Shown: positions 43,794 to 53,431 of the stretch, one piece after another
Numbering within the stretch: position 1 is the first letter of the stretch
Layout: each line of letters opens with the position of its first letter
NCBI RefSeq assembly: GCF_037153985.1
Contig: NZ_JBBAYI010000014.1
Span: forward strand, 1 to 64,000
Reading direction: 5' to 3'
Length of the DNA: 64,000 bases
DNA from: Emticicia sp037153985
GTDB lineage: Bacteria; Bacteroidota; Bacteroidia; Cytophagales; Spirosomataceae
Program-made: the position numbers and the translations under genes
The notes under the pieces: model-generated
Told to the model about the DNA's origin: nothing
Database searches by the model: none
What the model saw: the letters and a program-made list of their open reading frames with translations, nothing else

Positions 43794-44444
43794 ATGTCAA
43801 ATATAAAGATTGCCGTAGTTGATGACCACAGTTTGTTCAGAAAAGGCATGATTTCAATTCTAGAACAGGTATCAGGCTTTGAAGTTGTGATAGAAGCCAC
43901 TAATGGCTTGGAATTTTTAAACAAAAGGCAAACTACGCACGTAGATGTAGTATTGATGGACCTACAAATGCCCGAACTGGATGGCACCAAAACTACTGCA
44001 ATAATTAAGGAAAAATATCCGAGTACAAAAGTGCTTATTTTGTCGATGCACGACGAAGATAAATATATTCTGCACCTGATGGAAATCGGTGCCAATGGGT
44101 ATCTGCTCAAAGACAGTGACCCCGAAGAGGTTGAAAAAGCTATTAAAAAGGTGCACGAAACTGACAGTTACTTTAGTGATTTTGTCAGTAAAGTAATGCT
44201 ACGCAAAATGACCCGCCGGAATCAGCAGGAAAAGAAAATATTTAACTATAAAACCGATTTATCGGAACGTGAAATTGAAGTACTCAAGCATATTTGTGAA
44301 GGGCTTACCACTGTCGAAATAGGTGATATTCTATCGTTAAGCCCCCGTACAGTTGAAGGGCACCGCTTACGAATGATTGAGAAACTAGGCGTAAAAAACA
44401 CGGCCGGCCTTGTGGCTTTTGCCATTAAAAACCAGTTGGTCTGA
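43794..44444 (+). CDS. NarL/LuxR-type response regulator
   Basis: The 216-residue regulator has a receiver domain (Asp in VVLMDLQMPELDG, K in YLLKDSDP) and a LuxR HTH (LSEREIEVLKHICEGLTTVEIGDILSLSPRTVEGHR). It pairs with the kinase just upstream. Confidence 0.93.
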   Translation: MSNIKIAVVDDHSLFRKGMISILEQVSGFEVVIEATNGLEFLNKRQTTHVDVVLMDLQMPELDGTKTTAIIKEKYPSTKVLILSMHDEDKYILHLMEIGANGYLLKDSDPEEVEKAIKKVHETDSYFSDFVSKVMLRKMTRRNQQEKKIFNYKTDLSEREIEVLKHICEGLTTVEIGDILSLSPRTVEGHRLRMIEKLGVKNTAGLVAFAIKNQLV

Positions 44445-44837
44445 TTATTTTTCTTCAAGAACAGCCGTAAACTCAATTTCTACCAGATAGTCTTTATCTA
44501 TTAAAGACTTAACTTCAACCATTGTGGTACATGGTTTTATGGTCTGAAAAAATTCTCCGTGGGCTTTCCCTATTTTCTCCCACTGCGAAATATCAGTTGT
44601 ATAAATTCTTGTACGAATTACGTCTGCCAGCTTGGCTCCCAGTTGTTCCAGTACTTTCTCTACTTTCAGGATGATGAACTTGGTTTGAATATATGGGTCA
44701 TTCTTGCCTACAAGTTCGCCACTGTTATCTGTTGCCACAGTGCCTGTTACTTCTATTAAATTACCTATTTTTACTGCTCTTGAATACCCAACAATATCTT
44801 CCCACTTAGCTCCGGTAGAAATATTAATACGACTCAT
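44445..44837 (-). CDS. RidA family protein
   Basis: The 130-residue YjgF/RidA-family protein has RAVKIGNLIEVTGTVATD, a VEKVLEQLGAKLADVIRTRIYTTDIS middle and the TTMVEVKSLIDKDYLVEIE end. RidA deaminates reactive enamine/imine intermediates. The canonical catalytic Arg region reads PCTTMVEV, so this is probably a Rid subfamily other than strict RidA. It abuts the response regulator gene end to end, convergent. Confidence 0.88.
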   Translation of the reverse strand: MSRINISTGAKWEDIVGYSRAVKIGNLIEVTGTVATDNSGELVGKNDPYIQTKFIILKVEKVLEQLGAKLADVIRTRIYTTDISQWEKIGKAHGEFFQTIKPCTTMVEVKSLIDKDYLVEIEFTAVLEEK

Positions 44838-44911
44838 ATATTAGATTATTTAAAAGGCTTTTCGTTTTGGCAAAGTTAGAACAAAAAACCCCTTAAGCAA
44901 ATTTCCAGTTG

Positions 44912-46183
44912 CTAATTGCATGGATTTGTTTTAATACTGGCCGAAAATGAAGCCCCTGACTTGACCTCAAAGCCCGGATTAAGAGTAATAAACCTGCCCG
45001 ACTCATACCGTATTGCAGAATTGATTACTTTATTATTTGCTTCAATAAATATCTTCGCTGTTTTGGTTATATCGTTCTTTAAATCATCGTTTACACTACT
45101 CAATATTACGCCGTGGCTGCAAGGTTGCGTATGTTTATCATAAGCAAACTGGCGCATTTCTGTAATATGCCCAGCCATAAAACTAAAATTAAGCGTAGAC
45201 GAATTGTCAGGTGTGGTGCAGGGTTCGCCGCACGGAAAACTATAAGTACTAAACGAAAGTAGGGCAAATGAATACCTGTCTTCGTCAGGGCAAGAAAACC
45301 CACCTTGTGCACACTCACTACCAAATTGTTTTTCGCCATATAAAAAAGTGAAACGTTTATCGTCTGTATAGATACCCATGCCATAATCCTGCTGGTTGGT
45401 CATTGCCGCCCAGTTTTCAGTAGAAGGTGTCCAGAAGTTGGCAAAGTTAGGTTCGTTAAGCGGGAAGTCCGTCCTGATAGCCACAGGCTGATGAGTATAA
45501 GGGCTTGAGTCATTATAGGTTTGCCATTTATCAACAAACGAATAGTTAAGGTTAATAAAGATATGTAAAGAAACTCCTACATTGGTATTACTAACAAAAT
45601 AAGGAATATTACGCGTTTGTTTTACTGAAAAATGCGCCGATATACCTTCCAGACTTATCCAGTATTCGTTATAAGCACCTGCATCTATTTTTTTGTATAC
45701 GCCTGCACTATCTTTCACAAAGCCCCACTCCCAAAGTTTCGATTTTATGTAAAGAACTTCTGTATTTTCGTCAAATTTTATTTCCACAGGCAAGCCACCT
45801 AAATTATCTTTATTATTAAAATATTGATTATAGAAACTTCCTTGCGGTAGGCCGTTCCACTCGCGCGAGGCTCCTCCGGCATAAGGATACACATCGGTCA
45901 GGTATTTTGCATTGGCATAAGGCCGCCAGTTAACGGGGTCGTCGGGATAAATACGGGTTTCGAAGCCTGCCTGCCGGCCTGCATCATGATTATTAATGAG
46001 GTTAATACCATTCGAACATCTGGCAAAATAACTTACAGCCCCACCCATGCGTTTATCGAAACCAATACGCACAACCGAATTATCCAGAAAATACCTGAGG
46101 CTATCTTCTGTAAAAACGGTTTTTGCCATAGCATGGCCACAGCCCGATAGCAGGCAAATAAATAGCAAACATATCCGTAACAT
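44912..46183 (-). CDS. Exported protein with a 3-coathanger-like C-terminus
   Basis: The 423-residue protein has a signal peptide (MLRICLLFICLLSGCGHAMA; a lipoprotein is possible through the LSGC sequence). The long middle is rich in aromatic and Cys residues and has no clear catalytic motif. The end, SGRFITLNPGFEVKSGASFSASI, resembles the 3-coathanger-stack domain of Cytophagales surface and secreted proteins. The central part resembles a beta-rich carbohydrate-binding protein, but I cannot assign a function. It is last in the surface cluster, after a LytTR gene. Confidence 0.6.
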   Translation of the reverse strand: MLRICLLFICLLSGCGHAMAKTVFTEDSLRYFLDNSVVRIGFDKRMGGAVSYFARCSNGINLINNHDAGRQAGFETRIYPDDPVNWRPYANAKYLTDVYPYAGGASREWNGLPQGSFYNQYFNNKDNLGGLPVEIKFDENTEVLYIKSKLWEWGFVKDSAGVYKKIDAGAYNEYWISLEGISAHFSVKQTRNIPYFVSNTNVGVSLHIFINLNYSFVDKWQTYNDSSPYTHQPVAIRTDFPLNEPNFANFWTPSTENWAAMTNQQDYGMGIYTDDKRFTFLYGEKQFGSECAQGGFSCPDEDRYSFALLSFSTYSFPCGEPCTTPDNSSTLNFSFMAGHITEMRQFAYDKHTQPCSHGVILSSVNDDLKNDITKTAKIFIEANNKVINSAIRYESGRFITLNPGFEVKSGASFSASIKTNPCN

Positions 46184-46264
46184 TTTACTATGATTTAAGT
46201 AAAGTATTGAAGTTTGAGCAATAGAGTGGAGGTAATAAACCTATTTGTGCATAAGCATGAAGTT

Positions 46265-46573
46265 TCAGACATATTGGCTTAACTGCTTCCGCCGCCTACG
46301 TGATACCAGAAACTCCTGCCCGTTATCTAGCAAAATGCTTGTCTGGCTAGGGTTATAGTTCAATATTTTGACTGCCGAAAAATTAATTATCTGGCTTCTG
46401 TTTACCCGATAAAAATGAAAATCTTTTAATCTTTCTTCAAAAATCTGAAGGGTAAATGAACTTAGTGCCTTTTTATTATTCCTGAGGTAAAACATGGTAT
46501 AATTCCCCCACGACTCCAGATATAGAATCTCTTGCGGCTTAATTTCTTTTCTGCTGACTTTTATCGTTCTCAT
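46265..46573 (-). CDS. Stand-alone LytTR DNA-binding protein
   Basis: The 102-residue protein is a LytTR domain with nothing else: EILYLESWGNYTMFYL, HFYRVNRSQIINF and QEFLVSRRRRKQL. A receiver domain is absent, so it is not phosphorylated in the classical way. It follows the YadA-like gene by 9 bases and is probably co-transcribed with it. Confidence 0.85.
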   Translation of the reverse strand: MRTIKVSRKEIKPQEILYLESWGNYTMFYLRNNKKALSSFTLQIFEERLKDFHFYRVNRSQIINFSAVKILNYNPSQTSILLDNGQEFLVSRRRRKQLSQYV

Positions 46574-46582
46574 AGCTTTATT

Positions 46583-47941
46583 TTATTTGCCATATAAAAA
46601 AATCACCCCACGTAAGGCCATGTCTGTACCTTGCCAGTTAGACCCCGCTTCCAGTTTCAGGTAGTAATAGTATTTACTATTATCTATGACAAAATCCTTA
46701 TCTAAATCAACCGAGGTTTCCTGCATTCCTCCCGCCGGAATACTATTAATGGTAGTTACGATGGTACTTGCGGCATCTGTTAGCTTTTCGGCTCTGCAAA
46801 AATTTAACTTCATTAGTCCACCTGTATTCTGCAAATAATTCATGGTTATTTTGCGTACAGTTACACCGTCGGGCAATTCAACAGGCGCAAAAGCATAGGC
46901 ATTTTCGCTTTTGGTATTATTAGCGAAGGAAATCAGGGCTTTATCTACATTTCTGAAAAAAGCCGAGCTAGGTGTAGAAGCCGACAAATAAGGATGAAAT
47001 CCTAAAGCAGACACATTATAATAAGCTACCGAACTGGCAGCACACGCAATGAGTTTTCCGTTAGCATCAGTACAAACCTGACGTACACCATCGCCCGAAA
47101 GCTCAGAAGCCCGAAATGAATTGGCAAATATTGTTTCACTGGCCGATATACTCCCCCCTACTCTTAATCTGTAAGTTGTTGAGTTATTAGGAATCACACC
47201 TATGCTAACCACGCCGTTTTTCTGAATAACCATGGCATTACTCAAGTGGCTGGCATCTTGCCCATTGCCTATATAGAGTAGTGGGTCGGTACTTACCCAA
47301 CTTGTAGCATTGGCCGTAAGCACAGGCGAATTATAATAACCCATAGCAATTGAGTAATACGCATTTGCTCTTACCCCTGCCCCGATAGCGGTGCTATTTG
47401 TGCCCGATGCTTGTGTACCCTCGCCAATAGCAATAGTATTTGAAGTACCGTCCGAAATAGCATTTACCCCGATAGCCACGTTGCCTGTGCCAGTGGCTCT
47501 TGAATTATACCCCGTTGCGAACGAGTGCAAACCTATATTGGAGGCATCCCATGCATCGGCATTAATGGTACCACACCTGAACGCACTTCTGGAGGGTATC
47601 CACATCAGGCGTGTGCCAGCACCAGTAGCAGGAGCCGTGGGTGGGTTAGAGGTGTTATCGGCTGTGATAGGAACAATATTTGTATTACTCGACCAGAAAC
47701 CACCCGCATTGGTATTTCTTATTTCATTTCCCCCTGAACCACTTACAGACCATAAACTTGCAATTGATTGCCATGTGGCTACTCCTGAGGCATCGGAGGT
47801 TAGTACTTTTCCGGCTCCTTCGCCTATATTAATAAAACGGATAGGAACTTTAGTTTTGAAGGAGTCGCTGGTAGCTTCCAGAAATTGAGCTTTGACGGGT
47901 AATGAGATAATTACCGACAGAAGTAAAATGATTTTTTTCAT
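46583..47941 (-). CDS. Exported protein with YadA-head-like repeats
   Basis: The 452-residue protein has a signal peptide (cleavage near VKAQ, residue 19). In the middle are short repeats typical of YadA/Hep_Hag trimeric adhesin heads: NVAIGVNAISDG, TIAIGEGTQASG, STAIGAGVRANA, SIAMGYYN. No YadA membrane anchor is present; the C-terminal 150 residues are unrelated and may form the attachment or export part. I chose the ATG at MKKIILLL, not an upstream GTG. A palindromic operator candidate lies 56 bases upstream. Confidence 0.65.
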   Translation of the reverse strand: MKKIILLLSVIISLPVKAQFLEATSDSFKTKVPIRFINIGEGAGKVLTSDASGVATWQSIASLWSVSGSGGNEIRNTNAGGFWSSNTNIVPITADNTSNPPTAPATGAGTRLMWIPSRSAFRCGTINADAWDASNIGLHSFATGYNSRATGTGNVAIGVNAISDGTSNTIAIGEGTQASGTNSTAIGAGVRANAYYSIAMGYYNSPVLTANATSWVSTDPLLYIGNGQDASHLSNAMVIQKNGVVSIGVIPNNSTTYRLRVGGSISASETIFANSFRASELSGDGVRQVCTDANGKLIACAASSVAYYNVSALGFHPYLSASTPSSAFFRNVDKALISFANNTKSENAYAFAPVELPDGVTVRKITMNYLQNTGGLMKLNFCRAEKLTDAASTIVTTINSIPAGGMQETSVDLDKDFVIDNSKYYYYLKLEAGSNWQGTDMALRGVIFLYGK

Positions 47942-47967
47942 GGGCTTGGCTGATTGCTTGAACAATA

Positions 47968-48016
47968 CAAAACTAAGCCATAAAAAAGCGTTGCGCACCT
48001 ACTAAAGTTAGTAGGT
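47968..48016 (-). promoter_or_regulatory. Promoter and palindromic operator of the YadA-like gene
   Basis: On the minus strand a 20-bp palindrome ACCTACTAA-N2-TTAGTAGGT at 47997-48016 is followed 21 bases later by -7 element TAGTTTTG at 47968-47975. The position just upstream of -33 suits an activator. The core CTACTAA-N2-TTAGTAG recurs before the response regulator gene at 48835-49473, at nearly the same distance from the start codon. Confidence 0.55.
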
Positions 48017-48026
48017 ATAAAGAGAA

Positions 48027-48797
48027 CTATTTTTTATAATAAAGTAGTTTTTTACCTGTTTTCAGGTCGGTTAGCAGTAAAGCACCGTTTTCAATGTAAT
48101 ATTTAGAGTTAGGCACATCTGTTTCTTTTCCGTTCACCCACAAACGCCAGTAGAAAATATTATCTTTGGTATACCAACGCGCTCCTGCGGCTTTTACCTG
48201 TGCAATGGCACTATTACCACCGCCTTGCGACTGACCAGAGCTATTAGGCCCGCTTACATACGAACTTGAACCACCGTCATCGATTGAGCCATCGGCATTT
48301 AAAATAATGGTGGTGCTGCTCCCACCATAAAACCCACCATTACTTGAGTAATTCTCTTGTGTTGTCCATCTACCAATTAATCTGGGGTCACGGTACAAAC
48401 CATCTGTTGTTATAGGTTTTACATCATCATGACTAAGCTGAGTGTTTTTCGCAAAGGTTCCTTCCAGAATTACCTGCCCATTATAACTTATCTCCTGCCT
48501 GACTTGCTGTTGATACAACTCCATCTTAAAATTAAAAACAGTACCATCTTTATAAGTAAGTGTTCCTTTGATGAGGTTTTTAGTCAGATTACCTTTCAGA
48601 ATATAAGCGTCTTTTGCGCCATTGACCGATACTTGTAACATACCTTCAACGGTGTTATTAGCCATCTCTTTCAGCGTCATTTCTGATGGAACTTTGCCAT
48701 TGATATTTTGCAGCGTACCTACCCAGCTGCCGTTAAAAGATTGCCCCATAACCGATAGATTTATCAGAAAAAAGAAATAAATACTAGCCCTTTTCAT
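48027..48797 (-). CDS. Exported protein of unknown function
   Basis: The 256-residue protein has a signal peptide (cleavage near VMGQ, residue 19). The first 120 residues resemble lipocalin-like or small-molecule-binding beta sandwiches (GSWVGTLQNINGKVPSEMTLKEM, EGMLQVSV, KGTLTYKDGTV). A Gly/Ser-rich linker and a second beta unit (WTTQENYSS...LLLTDLKTGKKLLYYKK) follow. No catalytic motif. I chose the ATG at MKRASIYF. Confidence 0.55.
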   Translation of the reverse strand: MKRASIYFFFLINLSVMGQSFNGSWVGTLQNINGKVPSEMTLKEMANNTVEGMLQVSVNGAKDAYILKGNLTKNLIKGTLTYKDGTVFNFKMELYQQQVRQEISYNGQVILEGTFAKNTQLSHDDVKPITTDGLYRDPRLIGRWTTQENYSSNGGFYGGSSTTIILNADGSIDDGGSSSYVSGPNSSGQSQGGGNSAIAQVKAAGARWYTKDNIFYWRLWVNGKETDVPNSKYYIENGALLLTDLKTGKKLLYYKK

Positions 48798-48834
48798 AGG
48801 TTTTACTAAATTAAGGTAGAAAATTACAATCAAA

Positions 48835-49473
48835 CTAGACAATTTGTCTTTTAACTGCTTTTGAAATAGCCTCGGTTGCTGAGTTGACGTGCAGTTTTCT
48901 GTAAATGTTTTTAAGATGAAAATTAACCGTAGAAATACTTATTTTACACTCATCGGCAATGAGCTTATAGCTCATTCCTTTCACGAGGCAGTCAAGTACT
49001 TTTTGCTCATTAACCGATAACTCTTTATATTCTTCCCTTGCAAAGTTCTGGTTTTGCTGTTGAAACATAGTCCAGACTTTTCGGGCAATGGCTGGTGGCA
49101 TGGGCGACCCTCCCTGATATACCTCAATAATAGCCTGAATATATCTTTCGGGGCTGGAATCTTTCAGAATATAGCCACTTGCACCTGCACAAATAGACGA
49201 AAAAATGCGGGCATTGTCTTCAAAAACGGTTTGCATAAGTACCTGTACATCGGGAAATTCGGCTTTAATTTGTTGCACTGCCTCAATACCCGTGATACCG
49301 GGCATTTGTATATCCATTAATACAACATCGGGTTTATCGCGGCGGACTACCTTTATTACTTCATTTGCATTCGGATACGCCCCTGTGAGTAGTAATTCCT
49401 CGGCTACTTTGATGGTTTCGGCCAGTAATTCCCTGACTTCCTGTATGTCTTCAAAAATAGTAACACGTATCAT
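48835..49473 (-). CDS. NarL/LuxR-type response regulator
   Basis: The 212-residue regulator has a receiver domain (Asp in VVLMDIQMPGITG, K in YILKDSSPE) and a LuxR HTH (LSVNEQKVLDCLVKGMSYKLIADECKISISTVNFHLKNIY). It follows the large sensor kinase by 78 bases and is its likely partner. A palindrome lies 57 bases upstream of its start and again before the YadA-like gene, so it may regulate itself and that gene. Confidence 0.92.
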   Translation of the reverse strand: MIRVTIFEDIQEVRELLAETIKVAEELLLTGAYPNANEVIKVVRRDKPDVVLMDIQMPGITGIEAVQQIKAEFPDVQVLMQTVFEDNARIFSSICAGASGYILKDSSPERYIQAIIEVYQGGSPMPPAIARKVWTMFQQQNQNFAREEYKELSVNEQKVLDCLVKGMSYKLIADECKISISTVNFHLKNIYRKLHVNSATEAISKAVKRQIV

Positions 49474-49529
49474 ATCAAAGGAGAGGAAATAATTTTTGTA
49501 AAATTCATTATAATATATCCATCCGGCAA

Positions 49530-49545
49530 CTACTAAAATTAGTAG
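49530..49545 (-). promoter_or_regulatory. Palindromic operator candidate before the response regulator
   Basis: CTACTAA-AA-TTAGTAG, two perfect 7-bp arms, 57 bases before the regulator start codon. A longer version with the same core precedes the YadA-like gene. Confidence 0.5.
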
Positions 49546-49551
49546 GGCTTA

Positions 49552-52500
49552 TTAAAACACTACATCCAAGGTTATGGTTGTGCCTGCATTTATGACAGAA
49601 ACTATTTCTACCCTCCCGCCAAGTGCTTCGGCTCTTTTCTGGAAATTGATTAGCCCGTTTCCTTGCTGAGTATTAGTGGTATCAAAGCCCTTACCGTTAT
49701 CGGCAATAATAAACTTTCCTTGTTTGGCAAGTGCAGATGACTCTATCAGAAAATCAATTTTCACCTCAGTGGCTGCTGAGTGCTTGGCAATGTTATTAAT
49801 GGCTTCTTTGAAAAAAAGATATAAATTACGCCTTTTTTGAGTGGATAGAACTATGTTTCTGATGGTTTCTTCGATATTTAGTTTAAGGTCAATCTGTTTA
49901 GCCGAAAGGGTTTCGGTTGCGAACTGAATCATGCGGTCGAGCCATTCGGGCGAATCATCATTCTGAGGATTCATGTCATAAACTGCTTCTCTTACCTGCC
50001 GCATCATTTCTCTGGAACGCGTACTTATTTTCTGGAATATTGCTGAGGTTTCAGGCATTGATTGCTGAAACTTCATTCGGTTCAGTTCCGAAAACATGGT
50101 AAGGCTGCTTAAAGAAGCGGCCAAATCATCATGCAGATTCGTAGATATTTCATTTCTTAACATCTGCTGTTTCTGTTGTTCTAACTGGCTTCTTCGTAAT
50201 TTATCGCCAAAGGCTACCGAGAACAACACAATTTCAAGCATAGAGCCTACCATGAGGTAATATTCCTGATTCATGGCAGCTATTATATTCAGGTTTTTCA
50301 TGGCTACTATTATGGCTGCTATCGAAATACTTACCATAGCCAGCGCATAAAGCCATATTATCCGAATGGCTCTTTTGCTGTATACATACACTACATACAC
50401 CTGCATAACCAGTAACAGAAAAGTTAGACCAATACCAATAAAATTAGAATACCACGTATAATGAAACAAAAGTATTACGCTAAATATCAGAAAAAGTGCA
50501 GATAACAACTTTATCAGCTTGAGGGTTTGGGGCATATAAAACCTGAAATTCAGAAAGGCAATGGTAAAGTAAACCATGAAAAAGGATGACAGATTCAGAA
50601 ATACCAGATGGAAGCGGTCGTTAAGCCATGAATTTGACCATACATACTGATAGAAAAACCCATACAATACGGCTTGCAGCCCTCCAATACACAGTGCATA
50701 ACAGATATAATAAACCAAAGATGTATCCCGAATAACCAGCCAGAGAAAAAAGTTATACAGAACTATCAGAAAAATGAATCCGAAATAAATACCCCATATT
50801 ACATTACGGCTTGAAATTTCCTGAAAAAGCTCAGACTCCTGCCAGAAATATATCGGAAACTTCAAATCTTCGCTTCCTTTGCATTTCAGAAAAATGACAT
50901 ATTCCTGATTTTCAATCATATCAATTTTAAAAATAGGATTAGCATTTTTGATACTATTAAGATGGTACGGAAAGTGGTCGCCTAACTTTTTAGAATTTAT
51001 GATTCTGTTATTTTCTACCACAAACAGGTCTATTTCGTTAATACGGCTATTGGCTATCTCCATTAACCACTGCCTATCGACCGAGTTCATGATGCGCATC
51101 ATGAGCCAGATAGTTTTATTGGTATAACCAAAGTTTGGTATATCGTTCTGCACAGGCTTAAACCTTTGCATAAATGCCTGATTCCCTGCCAAAGGCCTGT
51201 CAAATTCGTTTTTTGTATCGACAAAAGCCAGACATCTGTTTCCGACAAAAAATTGGCTTTCTTCCTTTTTAAGGTTAAAGTCAGGGGTTAGAATACTCTT
51301 GGTAATAGTATTAGGGTAGAAATGATTTAAACCATTGATACCTCCAAAAAACAATTCACCATCTGATGCCTGAAAAGAACAATACCCATTAAACTCGTAA
51401 GCCTGAAGGCCATCGTTCAGATTAAATGCCGTAAAACGTTGTTGTTTTGTATCGAAACGGGCAATGCCTCGGTTCGTGCTAAGCCATAGATTTTTGTTTT
51501 TATCTATTTCACAGGCATAAATAAAATTATTGGGCAAGCCATCTTCGGTCGTATACAATTCAGTTCTTTTTTGTACAGGAAAATAATGTACCAGACCTTT
51601 ACTTGTGCCTATCCACCAGCTAGTATTATCTGTTGATGCTTGTACACAAATGGGGATTCCATCCTGAATAATTTTTGAGACTGTAAAATGTTGAAAGTTA
51701 TCATTGGTAGTTAGTTGCCACAAGCCTTCGTTATATATACCGATAAAATATTGTTTTGAATTAATTTTTTTGATGAGCGAAATCCGTTTGTTGGGTAGCA
51801 AAACCTTTTTCTGAAATATGTGTTGCTGTTTGTCAACGAAAAAAATACCGGCCTCGGTGCCTATTATCATTTCATTGGTATTTTCCTCAATACATCTGAT
51901 AAAATTCGACATGAATTTGTCTGTACCATAAGGGTTTTGCAAGGGTTTAATCTGAAATTGTTTCATAATTGCTAACCCTTGTGATGTACCAATCCAGATA
52001 TTTTGGGCTGAATCTTTTTTTAAATACCTGACAGTATTTGAAGGAAGAGCCTTGCGATTACCAGCATTATAAAAACTGCTGACCACCTTAAAATCTTTTT
52101 TATTGATTATCCATAAGCCACTTTGCTGTGTTCCTATCAGAAGGTGTTTTTTAGCATCGTCTTCCAGTATAAATCTGATAGAATAATTAACCAGTTGTTT
52201 AGGGAAATTATCAGGAAAAGGAATTCTGAAACTGCTGAGATTATTGGGTAAAATCTGTATTTTATCGATGCCGTAAGGGTCGGTATTGGCCCATATAATA
52301 CCGTCGGAGTCGATATAAACCTGACTGATTTCATTGATATAAAGGTTATTTTTATCAAGATAAGCTTCTTTTTTTATTTGGCTAAAGGTCTGTTCGGCTA
52401 TTGAGTAGCTCAATATGCCGTGTTTCTCGGTACCCAGCCAGATATTACCTTTGTCGTCTGCGGCCAAGTCAAAAACCGCCTCAATAGATTTATTTTTTTC

Positions 52501-53307
52501 AAACTCACGAATAGTAGTAATTGAGTTGGTGGTGTAGTCAAAACTTACAATACCGTCGGCAGTGGCAATCCATAGATATTTACCCACAGGCAAAATTTTA
52601 ATAATTTCGAGGGGCTTACCAGCTTTGTTTTGTGGATGATTTGAAAAAAAGTATGTTATTTTATCTGTTTTGTTTGTCGAAGTATCTAATCTGATAATGG
52701 CATCCGAGCCATGAATCCATAGTTTACCAGAATCGTCAAATTGTGTTGAATTAATGGTACGGAAATAATTCGTTTTGAACGATGGGTCAAGCAGTATCAA
52801 CTGTTTTTTTGCAGTAGCCAGATTGAGTTTTACTATTCCTTCGGCAGCCGACCAGTACCAGACAATCCCGTTTGTAACTTTAATAGGGAAAACTTCGGTT
52901 TTAATTTCTTTGCCCACCGAGTCGGTAATACTGTATTTCTTGAAACTATTGGTAACATAACTATACTGATTTAAAGCCGTTTCGGTTCCAATCCACAAAT
53001 TACCATTTTCGTCTTCAATTATCTTTTTTATTTCAATGCCATCAATACTATTATTTTTTTTCTTTGATGGCCTGAAAACAGTAAAAGTTTCGCCATCCCA
53101 CTTATTGAGGCCATCTTGTGTGCCAAACCACATGGTTCCTCTGGAGTCTTTGAGCATAGCAAAGACCGACCCCTGCGAAAGCCCTTTTTCAGTGCCGTAG
53201 TGGTCTATCTTATAATTAAGTTTCTGAGCGGCAAGTGTACAACAATACAGTAGCAGTAATCCTGATAACACAAAGTGCTTAAAGATTAACGACTTTCTGC
53301 AAGGCAT
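49552..53307 (-). CDS. Propeller/7TM-DISM sensor histidine kinase
   Basis: The 1251-residue membrane kinase has four parts: a signal peptide; a two-bladed-repeat propeller of about 650 residues in the periplasm with repeated DSRGTMWFGTQDGLNKWD-type motifs; a 7TMR-DISMED2-like beta domain (about 690-820); and seven membrane helices (about 840-1030). A HisKA_3/HATPase kinase follows, with His in ISTNLHDDLAAS and DNGKGFD. Bacteroidota propeller kinases usually have one membrane helix and a Y_Y_Y domain, and many carry a fused regulator; here seven helices replace that and the regulator is separate. I chose the ATG at MPCRKSLI over a TTG seven codons upstream. Confidence 0.85.
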   Translation of the reverse strand: MPCRKSLIFKHFVLSGLLLLYCCTLAAQKLNYKIDHYGTEKGLSQGSVFAMLKDSRGTMWFGTQDGLNKWDGETFTVFRPSKKKNNSIDGIEIKKIIEDENGNLWIGTETALNQYSYVTNSFKKYSITDSVGKEIKTEVFPIKVTNGIVWYWSAAEGIVKLNLATAKKQLILLDPSFKTNYFRTINSTQFDDSGKLWIHGSDAIIRLDTSTNKTDKITYFFSNHPQNKAGKPLEIIKILPVGKYLWIATADGIVSFDYTTNSITTIREFEKNKSIEAVFDLAADDKGNIWLGTEKHGILSYSIAEQTFSQIKKEAYLDKNNLYINEISQVYIDSDGIIWANTDPYGIDKIQILPNNLSSFRIPFPDNFPKQLVNYSIRFILEDDAKKHLLIGTQQSGLWIINKKDFKVVSSFYNAGNRKALPSNTVRYLKKDSAQNIWIGTSQGLAIMKQFQIKPLQNPYGTDKFMSNFIRCIEENTNEMIIGTEAGIFFVDKQQHIFQKKVLLPNKRISLIKKINSKQYFIGIYNEGLWQLTTNDNFQHFTVSKIIQDGIPICVQASTDNTSWWIGTSKGLVHYFPVQKRTELYTTEDGLPNNFIYACEIDKNKNLWLSTNRGIARFDTKQQRFTAFNLNDGLQAYEFNGYCSFQASDGELFFGGINGLNHFYPNTITKSILTPDFNLKKEESQFFVGNRCLAFVDTKNEFDRPLAGNQAFMQRFKPVQNDIPNFGYTNKTIWLMMRIMNSVDRQWLMEIANSRINEIDLFVVENNRIINSKKLGDHFPYHLNSIKNANPIFKIDMIENQEYVIFLKCKGSEDLKFPIYFWQESELFQEISSRNVIWGIYFGFIFLIVLYNFFLWLVIRDTSLVYYICYALCIGGLQAVLYGFFYQYVWSNSWLNDRFHLVFLNLSSFFMVYFTIAFLNFRFYMPQTLKLIKLLSALFLIFSVILLFHYTWYSNFIGIGLTFLLLVMQVYVVYVYSKRAIRIIWLYALAMVSISIAAIIVAMKNLNIIAAMNQEYYLMVGSMLEIVLFSVAFGDKLRRSQLEQQKQQMLRNEISTNLHDDLAASLSSLTMFSELNRMKFQQSMPETSAIFQKISTRSREMMRQVREAVYDMNPQNDDSPEWLDRMIQFATETLSAKQIDLKLNIEETIRNIVLSTQKRRNLYLFFKEAINNIAKHSAATEVKIDFLIESSALAKQGKFIIADNGKGFDTTNTQQGNGLINFQKRAEALGGRVEIVSVINAGTTITLDVVF

Positions 53308-53380
53308 AGCGGATTGGCTTAGTTTCAAATTTCAGATTAATATTACATAAATTGAGTAATCTTACCAAATAACAAGCACA

Positions 53381-53409
53381 AAAAAGGCTGATACCAGCAG
53401 GTATCAGCC
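53381..53409 (-). terminator. Terminator of the thioredoxin-like gene
   Basis: GGCTGATACC / GGTATCAGCC, a 10-bp perfect stem with a 4-base loop, then TTTTTT on the minus strand, 20 bases after the stop. Confidence 0.88.
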
Positions 53410-53431
53410 TTTAAATTTATGTTATCGATTC

